NCBI GenBank assembly: GCA_037968655.1
Contig: JBBKVW010000010.1
Coordinates: 1-12,615, forward strand
Reading direction: 5' to 3'
Source: CAISIP01 sp037968655
GTDB lineage: Bacteria; Pseudomonadota; Gammaproteobacteria; Burkholderiales; Burkholderiaceae_C
DNA: 12,615 bases
Shown: piece by piece, positions 5,604-12,615 of the stretch
How the letters are laid out: each line of letters begins with the position of its first letter
Numbering within the stretch: the first letter of the stretch is position 1
Notes under the pieces: generated by a model
What the model saw: only the letters and a program-made list of their open reading frames with translations
Told to the model about the DNA's origin: nothing
The model's database searches: none
Position numbers and translations under genes: made by a program

Positions 5604-6533
5604 TCAGTTGCGCTCGCTGGTATAGACCCTGGCCTGCGGCGGCGCCATGGGTTGTGGTCTGCGATTCTCGCCTGCCGTGACCATGCCGCTGTCCGGGCTT
5701 CGCACAAGCTGGCCGTCCAGCGTCACGGCACTGCCGATGGCGGGCGCGCTGGGCCGCTCGATCGTACGCAGGCTCCCGTCGTCCATGCGCACACGCACCT
5801 GGTAGACCGTGCTCGTGGACATGTTCTTTTCGACTGCGTTACCCGCGACGCCGCCGCCCACGGCACCCAGGATGGTGGCAACGGTGCGGCCGCTGCCCTT
5901 GCCGATCTGATTGCCGACCACGGCGCCGAGCACACCTCCGGCAACCGCGCCGACGCCCTGGGTGTGGCCTGCGCGCGGGATTGGCGTGACCGATTCGACG
6001 CGACCGCAGGTCGCGCAGACCGCGGGCGGGGCCATCACGACCCCTTGAGTGGCCATCGGAACCGCGTCTTGCCCGCGGTAGGTTGAATGCGCCGGCTCTT
6101 GGGCCGTGGTGGCGCCTGCACCGGCTGGCGCAGTGCGTCCGTTGGCGCCAACCCGTGGTGCGGCCGGATCAGCCGGCGCAACGGCCGGCCGAGCTGGCGT
6201 TGTTGTGGCGCGGACAAGCGGGGTCGTGGGCTTGGCCACTTCGCCAATCGGCGAAGTGCCTGGCTTTTGCGCCGCTTTGGCCGGCACGACAGCTTCGTCG
6301 GCTGCGACAGTCGCCACCGGCAGTCGGGAGTCAGCGCCACTCTGGCTGTCCAGGTCGAACATCGCGGCGGAGTCCATCTGCGCAAAGGCTGCGTGTCCGT
6401 CGACCGGACGCGTCTGCACATGGATCAAGCTGGCGCCGAGCGCGACAACCGCAACGCCGAGCACGGAGATGGCCGCCCAAAACGGCTTGGTATTGATGCT
6501 GCCCACGGGCAGGTTCTGGACACTGGTATTCAT
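5604..6533 (-). CDS. Membrane-anchored glycine-zipper (2TM, 17-kDa-antigen-like) protein
   Basis: This 309-residue envelope protein has no known enzymatic role. One N-terminal membrane segment (residues about 17-38, FWAAISVLGVAVVALGASLI) is followed by a long Ala/Pro/Thr-rich, probably periplasmic spacer (about 60-170). A CATC motif (Cys173, Cys176) precedes a glycine-zipper double hairpin (about 193-235, GVGAVAGGVLGAVVGNQIGKG and GAVGGGVAGNAVEK) of the Rick_17kDa_Anti/SlyB type, and a small beta-rich C-terminal part (VYQVRVRMDDGSLRTIE) ends the protein. There is no lipobox cysteine, so it is anchored by the N-terminal helix and is not a lipoprotein. The ATG at 6533 is preceded by AGGA at 9 nt. 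An upstream in-frame extension to 6620 lacks family character. Related proteins are thought to stabilise the envelope, but the exact role here is unknown. Confidence 0.82.
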   Translation of the reverse strand: MNTSVQNLPVGSINTKPFWAAISVLGVAVVALGASLIHVQTRPVDGHAAFAQMDSAAMFDLDSQSGADSRLPVATVAADEAVVPAKAAQKPGTSPIGEVAKPTTPLVRATTTPARPAVAPADPAAPRVGANGRTAPAGAGATTAQEPAHSTYRGQDAVPMATQGVVMAPPAVCATCGRVESVTPIPRAGHTQGVGAVAGGVLGAVVGNQIGKGSGRTVATILGAVGGGVAGNAVEKNMSTSTVYQVRVRMDDGSLRTIERPSAPAIGSAVTLDGQLVRSPDSGMVTAGENRRPQPMAPPQARVYTSERN

Positions 6534-6664
6534 GAAAATTTTCCTGGCTGCACCGACGGCAGGGCCGCACATTGCGAGGGTGGCACCGCTGTTGCTGGCC
6601 GATCCGTATCGAAGGTACACAGCAGTTGTTGCCCCAGCCCGGCCGCTGTGTAACGGTCGGTAAA

Positions 6665-6700
6665 GCGCGCCGTGCCGACGATCGGCAGCGCGCGGCGCGC
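6665..6700 (-). terminator. Probable terminator after msrA
   Basis: GCGCGCCG (6665-6672) pairs with CGGCGCGC (6693-6700), and an inner stem TGCCGA/TCGGCA (6673-6678 with 6682-6687) closes on the loop CGA, leaving a 5-nt bulge. It lies 11 nt past the msrA stop. On the minus strand it is followed by TTTA, a weak T tract. The rest of 6534-6710 shows no clear promoter, although the glycine-zipper gene must start from this region or by read-through. Confidence 0.5.
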
Positions 6701-6710
6701 AAAACCTGGT

Positions 6711-7220
6711 TCAGGCTGCGGCTTTCGCCGGCAAGTGCCAGTTTTCGCGCGGATAGTGGCAGGTATAGCCGTTCGGTTGACGTTCCAGGTAGTCCTGATG
6801 CTCCGGCTCGGCGTCCCAGAACGGCCCGGCCGGCTCGACTTCTGTTACAACCTGGCCCGGCCAAAGGCCCGATGCGCTGACATCGGCGATGGTGCGCAGC
6901 GCTTCCTGCTTCTGTTCATCGGACACATAGTAGATCGCCGAGCGATACGACATGCCCATGTCGTTGCCCTGTCGGTTGCGGGTGGTTGGGTCGTGGATCT
7001 GGAAGAAGAATTCCAGCAGCTTGCGATAGCTGATGACGGCCGGATCGAACCGGATTTCTATGCCTTCTGCATGGCTGCCGTGATTGCGGTAGGTGGCGTT
7101 GGCCACGTCGCCGCCGGTATAGCCCACCCGAGTGGCCTGCACGCCGGGCATCTTGCGGATCAGGTCCTGCATGCCCCAGAAACAACCACCGGCCAATACT
7201 GCACGTTCCTGTGTCGCCAT
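6711..7220 (-). CDS. msrA: Peptide-methionine (S)-S-oxide reductase MsrA
   Basis: MsrA reduces the S epimer of methionine sulfoxide in proteins and free methionine, using thioredoxin. The protein has 169 residues, normal for a single-domain MsrA. The active site GGCFWG is at residues 11-16 with nucleophile Cys13. Other family marks are GVQATRVGYTGG, YRNHGSHAEGIEIRFDP, FFFQIHDPTTRNRQGNDMGMSYRSAIYY and FWDAEPEHQDYLER. The start is strong: AAGGAGG (7227-7233 on the minus strand) sits 6 nt before the ATG and overlaps the end of msrB, whose stop is 1 nt from this ATG, indicating translational coupling. No signal peptide is seen, so it is cytosolic. Confidence 0.96.
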   Translation of the reverse strand: MATQERAVLAGGCFWGMQDLIRKMPGVQATRVGYTGGDVANATYRNHGSHAEGIEIRFDPAVISYRKLLEFFFQIHDPTTRNRQGNDMGMSYRSAIYYVSDEQKQEALRTIADVSASGLWPGQVVTEVEPAGPFWDAEPEHQDYLERQPNGYTCHYPRENWHLPAKAAA

Positions 7221-7221
7221 G

Positions 7222-7668
7222 TCACACCTCCTTGACTTGATTCAGATAGTCGCCATAGCCCTGGGCCTGCATGTCGTCGCGCGGCACGAAGCGCAGCGAG
7301 GCCGAGTTGATGCAATAGCGCAGCCCGCCGCGGTCACGCGGCCCGTCCTCGAACACATGGCCCAGATGGCTGTCGCCGTGGGTGGAGCGCACTTCGGTGC
7401 GCACCATGCCCAGGGTGCTGTCGCGCAACTCGTTGACGAAAGCCGGCACGATGGGTTTGGTGAAACTGGGCCAGCCGCAACCGGACTCGAACTTGTCGGA
7501 CGACGCGAAAAGCGGCTCCCCCGACACGATGTCGACATAGATGCCGCTCGCGTGGTTGTCCAGGTAGGCGCCGGTGCCAGGGCGCTCGGTGCCGCTTTGC
7601 TGCGTCACGCGGTATTGCTCGGGCGTGAGCTTGGCGATGGCATCGGCTGATTTGGTATAACTGGTCAT
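7222..7668 (-). CDS. msrB: Peptide-methionine (R)-S-oxide reductase MsrB, zinc-free type
   Basis: MsrB reduces the R epimer of methionine sulfoxide and so complements MsrA encoded next to it. The protein has 148 residues from the ATG at 7668, with AAGGAG about 12 nt upstream. Family marks are SGTERPGTGAYLDN, FESGCGWPSF, THGDSHLGHVFEDGP and LRYCINSASLRF. Catalytic Cys119 is in RYCINSAS, and Cys64 in GCGWPSF fits the resolving cysteine. The two CxxC zinc-binding pairs of the E. coli-type enzyme are absent (GIYVDIVSGEPLF and RSTHGDSHLGH appear instead), as in the MsrB domain of Neisseria PilB. An upstream in-frame extension to 7740 is poorly supported. It has no signal peptide, so it is cytosolic, and is co-transcribed with msrA. 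Confidence 0.95.
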   Translation of the reverse strand: MTSYTKSADAIAKLTPEQYRVTQQSGTERPGTGAYLDNHASGIYVDIVSGEPLFASSDKFESGCGWPSFTKPIVPAFVNELRDSTLGMVRTEVRSTHGDSHLGHVFEDGPRDRGGLRYCINSASLRFVPRDDMQAQGYGDYLNQVKEV

Positions 7669-7851
7669 GTCGTTCGGGTCCTCCTTGTGATGGGCGCGTA
7701 CGCACGCCACTTCGGGCATGTGGGCACGCTGCCCGTGCATTTCAACCGATTGTTCGTCGTTCTGCCATTGCTGGGCTTACAGCAGGGTCAATGGGCCGGC
7801 CCCTCGTACGCCATGAGGGCCGATGGACATTGGCCATGCCGCAGGCCCGCT

Positions 7852-9174
7852 TCATGGCTGCTGCAGACGCTGCAGCAGATCTGGCGTCGGATACGCGTCT
7901 GCCGGCAATCCGGCGCTGCGCTGGTAGGCGCGAATGCCGGCGCGGGTGGCGGGGCCCAGCAGGCCGTCGGGCGTGCCGCTGTCGAAGCCGCGCCGGTTCA
8001 ATGCGGTCTGCAACGCCAGGATGTCGCTGCGTGTGAGCGCTGGCAGATCGCGTGGCCAGGACGCCTGCACTGCCGGCCCGCCCGCTATCTGTTGCGCCAG
8101 CAGGCCGACCGCCAGCGCGTAGCTGGTGGCGTTGTTGTAGCGCAGGATAGTGCGGAAGTTGGCGCCGATCAAAAAGGCCGGGCCGCGCGCGCCTGCGGGC
8201 AGCAGGATGGCTGCATCGCTCAGGTCCGGCAGTGGCTTGGCATCGACGCTGCGCACGCCTTCTGCGGCCCAGCGCGTGCCGCTTTGCCGGACCTCCGGGT
8301 CGGCACGACCCAGATCAAAGCCGGCTGGCAAGTAGACCTCCAGGCCCCAGGGCTGGCCGGCGCGCCAACCGGAGCGAGCCAGAAAATGCGCCGTCGAAGC
8401 CAGCACGTCGGCCATGCTGCCCCAGATGTCGCGCCGGCCGTCGCCGTCGGCATCCACCGCATAGGCCAGGAAGTTGGACGGCAGGAATTGCGTCTGGCCC
8501 ATCGCGCCAGCCCAGGAGCCGATCATGCGTTCGCGCGTGATGTCGCCACTTTGCAGGATCTTGAGCGCCGCCATCAACTGATCGCGCGCCCATGCCCCGC
8601 GCCGGCCGTCAAAGCCCAGCGTGGCCAGTGCGTCTATCACCGGCGTCGATCCATAGTTGCTGCCGTAGTTGCTCTCCATGCCCCAGATCGCAACCAGTAT
8701 CTGCGCCGGTACGCCGTAGCGCGTGGCCGCGGCGTCGGCCAGCGTGCGCACCTCGAGCAGCCGGTCCTGCCCGCGCGCAATCCGGCCCGGCGAGACTGCG
8801 CTGTCGAGGTAGTCCCATACCGTGCGCGTGAATTCGGACTGGGACCGGTCGCGCTCGACGACCTCGGGCAGGAGTTGCACGTTGGCAAACGCGCGCTCGA
8901 GCGTGGTCGCGTCGATGCCTTGTGCCGCGGCGTTTTTCCGGAATGCGGCGACCCAGGCTCCGAACTGCTGGTCCAGCATCGGCGTTGGCGTCGCGCTTGC
9001 AGGCGGCGCTGGGCTGGCGACTTCGGTAACCGGGGCCGGTATTGGCGCCGTTGCTGGTGCGGCGGGCGGCGCGATCGGCGCTGCCGCGCAGCCGGTCAGC
9101 GCGACGGCGAGGATGGCCGCCAGGACACCTGAACGGGGCAGGGGTGTGAATCCGGAGATGTGCATGGACGACAT
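7852..9174 (-). CDS. Lytic murein transglycosylase, MltB family, with peptidoglycan-binding domain (lipoprotein)
   Basis: The enzyme cleaves the MurNAc-GlcNAc bond of peptidoglycan to give 1,6-anhydro ends. It has 440 residues from the ATG at 9174; the ATG at 9165 is an equally possible start, and neither has a good Shine-Dalgarno. A lipoprotein signal peptide with lipobox LTGC (Cys29) indicates membrane anchoring. A Pro/Ala linker (about 30-66) leads to the SLT_2/MltB catalytic domain. The catalytic Glu167 lies in IWGMESNYG, followed by GSWAGAMGQTQFLPSNFLAYAVD and an EF-hand-like DADGDGRRDIW as in E. coli MltB/Slt35. The C-terminal peptidoglycan-binding domain (about 375-435) includes ILALQTALNRRGFDSGTPDGLLGPATRAGIRAYQ. 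The last codons form a 9-bp hairpin (7858-7878). Between this gene and msrB, 7669-7851 (183 bp) must hold the msrB promoter, but I see no strong consensus. Confidence 0.92.
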   Translation of the reverse strand: MSSMHISGFTPLPRSGVLAAILAVALTGCAAAPIAPPAAPATAPIPAPVTEVASPAPPASATPTPMLDQQFGAWVAAFRKNAAAQGIDATTLERAFANVQLLPEVVERDRSQSEFTRTVWDYLDSAVSPGRIARGQDRLLEVRTLADAAATRYGVPAQILVAIWGMESNYGSNYGSTPVIDALATLGFDGRRGAWARDQLMAALKILQSGDITRERMIGSWAGAMGQTQFLPSNFLAYAVDADGDGRRDIWGSMADVLASTAHFLARSGWRAGQPWGLEVYLPAGFDLGRADPEVRQSGTRWAAEGVRSVDAKPLPDLSDAAILLPAGARGPAFLIGANFRTILRYNNATSYALAVGLLAQQIAGGPAVQASWPRDLPALTRSDILALQTALNRRGFDSGTPDGLLGPATRAGIRAYQRSAGLPADAYPTPDLLQRLQQP

Positions 9175-9315
9175 TGTCCCGCGTGCGAGGCGACGGGCGG
9201 TTCGAGTCAAGTGGTGGACTGATTGCCAAGCACGTTGAACGTTGGATCGCTCCTTACCTGGAGCGAGGCAATCGCGCAGCGTGTGCAGCCGATTGCTCGA
9301 TTGGAAATGGCGATG
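9175..9315. other. Intergenic region with two small dyads
   Basis: A 7-bp inverted repeat TCGCTCC/GGAGCGA (9247-9253 with 9260-9266) lies midway. A 9-bp one, AATGGCGAT/ATCGCCATT (9306-9314 with 9318-9326), has a 3-nt loop and spans the ATPase stop codon. Neither has a T run. Either could mark the end of the ATPase transcript. Confidence 0.4.
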
Positions 9316-10503
9316 TCATCGCCATTCGGATCCTGGCATCACCCGCTGCATGAATGCGTCGAACATGGGCACGGTGAATGCGGTGTCGCCGTGGTTCGGA
9401 CTCCATACCATTCCCTTGCTGATCAATGAACTACGGGTTGGAGCCAATGAGGATACGGCTGCGTTGTAGCTTGCAGCGATGTCGCCGGAACGATGCGGTC
9501 CCGCCCCCAGTTCGGCCATCGCGCGCAAGTATTTTTTCTCTTTCGGAGTTAGGCGATCGAAGCGAACCCGAAAAAAACTTTCATCCATTGCTGCGATCGC
9601 CGTGATGGATGCCGCGTCGACCACATCGCGACCAATCGGAGAAGTTTGTGCTGCTCGCCATGTATGACTACCCCATTGCTGCAAGAAGTAGGCGTATCCG
9701 CCTGTGATTTGAATGATCCGGTCAAGCGCCTCTGGCACGATGCCAACACCCTCGTCTTGGAGTGGCTTTTCGATCGCTCGGCTTGCCGCTTCCTCGGGAA
9801 GCGGACCGATAGTCGGAAAATCGAACAGGCGCTCGGCGTAGGACTTGGCGTTCCCCATCTGGCCCCGCAATTGAGGCAATCCGGCGCCAACCAAAACGAC
9901 GGGCAGCTTGCGCTGCTCGGTGCGATGCATCGCAGTAATCAGTGCCGCCAATTCAGGCTCTTGCACATACTGCAACTCGTCGATAAAGATGGCCAGCGCA
10001 GTTCCTGCAGCCTTGGCTGCCAGGCCAACTTGTTCAAATAGCGCTTGCAGGTCATGTTCCAGATCGCCGTTGTCCGCCAGACCGGGCTCGGGATCGTAGT
10101 CAATCCCGACTTCGATATCGCCGAATGTGACTTTGAGCTTGCCGACAAACCCTGCCAAGGCGCGCAAACCACGGATTGCGATGTCCCGGGCGGCTGCGAC
10201 TTGGCTCAGCCGCAATAACGCCAGGCGAAGTTGTGGCGCGAGCAGCGCAGGAAGAGAGCGTCCTTCCGGTGCCTCGATTCGAACCGTGTGAATGCCCACG
10301 GCCTCCGCATCCTCGCGCACCCGGTCCAATAAAACAGTCTTGCCGACACCGCGCAATCCAACCAGCATGGCGCTTTTTGCTGGCCGACCAATTCTTGCTC
10401 GCTCAAGGGCAATGTGTAGCGATTCCCGCAACGCCTCTCTACCGGCAAGTTCAGGAGGTGGTGTGCCGGCGCCTGGTGCGAAAGGGTTTCGAATCGGGTC
10501 CAT
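9316..10503 (-). CDS. Orphan AAA/ORC-like ATPase with C-terminal winged helix, function unknown
   Basis: This 395-residue ATPase shows Walker A GLRGVGKT (49-56), Walker B LAIFIDELQ (170-178, Asp175 and Glu176) and a sensor-1-like strand PVVLVGAGLP (201-210). A YAERLFDFPTIGPL segment (222-235) precedes the lid, and a C-terminal winged-helix-like domain (about 317-388) includes LTPKEKKYLRAMAEL and RSSLISKGMVW. This layout is that of the ORC1/Cdc6-like and STAND-type AAA proteins found as single genes in many bacteria; the biological role is not known to me. The reading frame starts at ATG 10503 with no Shine-Dalgarno, behind an AT-rich leader. Its codon use is less GC-biased than that of the genes on either side (more TTG, CAA, AAA and ATT codons), which suggests later acquisition. 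No toxin, nuclease or transposase partner is adjacent. Confidence 0.85.
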   Translation of the reverse strand: MDPIRNPFAPGAGTPPPELAGREALRESLHIALERARIGRPAKSAMLVGLRGVGKTVLLDRVREDAEAVGIHTVRIEAPEGRSLPALLAPQLRLALLRLSQVAAARDIAIRGLRALAGFVGKLKVTFGDIEVGIDYDPEPGLADNGDLEHDLQALFEQVGLAAKAAGTALAIFIDELQYVQEPELAALITAMHRTEQRKLPVVLVGAGLPQLRGQMGNAKSYAERLFDFPTIGPLPEEAASRAIEKPLQDEGVGIVPEALDRIIQITGGYAYFLQQWGSHTWRAAQTSPIGRDVVDAASITAIAAMDESFFRVRFDRLTPKEKKYLRAMAELGAGPHRSGDIAASYNAAVSSLAPTRSSLISKGMVWSPNHGDTAFTVPMFDAFMQRVMPGSEWR

Positions 10504-10563
10504 TGGCGAAGTTTATATCAAAATTTGCAAAGTTATCTAAAGTTGATAACTTATAAAACATTG
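10504..10563 (-). promoter_or_regulatory. AT-rich leader with an inverted repeat between metH and the ATPase gene
   Basis: This 60-bp island is strikingly AT-rich for the window. It holds the inverted repeat AAGTTATC/GATAACTT (10530-10537 with 10545-10552, spacer TAAAGTT). On the minus strand a possible promoter is TTTAGA, 18 nt, TATAAA, ending about 10 nt before the ATPase ATG, with the repeat overlapping the -35. It could be an operator for the ATPase gene or a weak terminator for metH; the sequence does not decide. Confidence 0.45.

Positions 10564-12615
<2,052 letters not shown>

Noticed and set aside
7222..7668. MsrB that has lost zinc-binding cysteines by decay.
   Set aside because: A zinc-free MsrB subtype is established, and the catalytic and resolving cysteines plus all other motifs are intact.
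7858..7878. 9-bp hairpin at the transglycosylase 3' end as a terminator.
   Set aside because: It lies within the final codons (LLQRLQQP), is explained by repeated Leu-Gln codons, and no T run follows.
7687..9132. Plus-strand 481-codon frame over the transglycosylase gene.
   Set aside because: It is antisense to a gene with a lipobox, catalytic Glu and two recognised domains; the plus-strand translation is Arg/Ala-rich without motifs.

Overview
The window looks like chromosomal DNA from a high-GC betaproteobacterium. Gene content and arrangement suggest Burkholderiales, and probably an Alcaligenaceae member of the Bordetella/Achromobacter type; the family-level call is inference. Both edges cut genes.

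The left part (1-5456) is mostly plus strand and concerns short-chain acyl-CoA metabolism. It starts inside the C-terminal part of an acetoacetyl-CoA synthetase and continues with a convergent 106-codon gene of unknown function (minus strand). Next come glutaryl-CoA dehydrogenase, a class III (CaiB/BaiF) CoA-transferase that probably activates glutarate, and a 12-TM MFS transporter. Dehydrogenase and transferase are 1 nt apart and form a credible glutarate-degradation pair: glutarate to glutaryl-CoA to crotonyl-CoA.

The right part (5604-12615) is all minus strand. In transcription order it holds the 3' two-thirds of cobalamin-dependent methionine synthase (metH), an orphan AAA/ORC-like ATPase behind an AT-rich leader, an MltB-type lytic transglycosylase lipoprotein, msrB and msrA as a tight pair, and a membrane-anchored glycine-zipper protein. 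This last gene converges on the MFS gene at a 13-bp perfect inverted repeat.

The most unusual signal is a GC-rich structured repeat present twice, both times inside an open reading frame and in the same translation frame. It has a 15-nt invariant loop (GCCGGGCCGCCCCAA) closed by a stem whose sequence differs between copies but stays complementary. A GCCCCC-TCG-GGGGGC hairpin and a CAG-N22/23-GTGGGGGC tail follow. In acetoacetyl-CoA synthetase it sits just before the nucleotide-binding SGGTD motif, inside an 84-bp in-frame direct repeat. In the CoA-transferase it supplies a 47-residue N-terminal extension. Two 9-unit hexanucleotide tracts of similar design lie before and within the MFS gene. 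I see no CRISPR array, insertion sequence, tRNA or rRNA, and no multi-gene novel system; the repeat and the orphan ATPase are the items to follow up.
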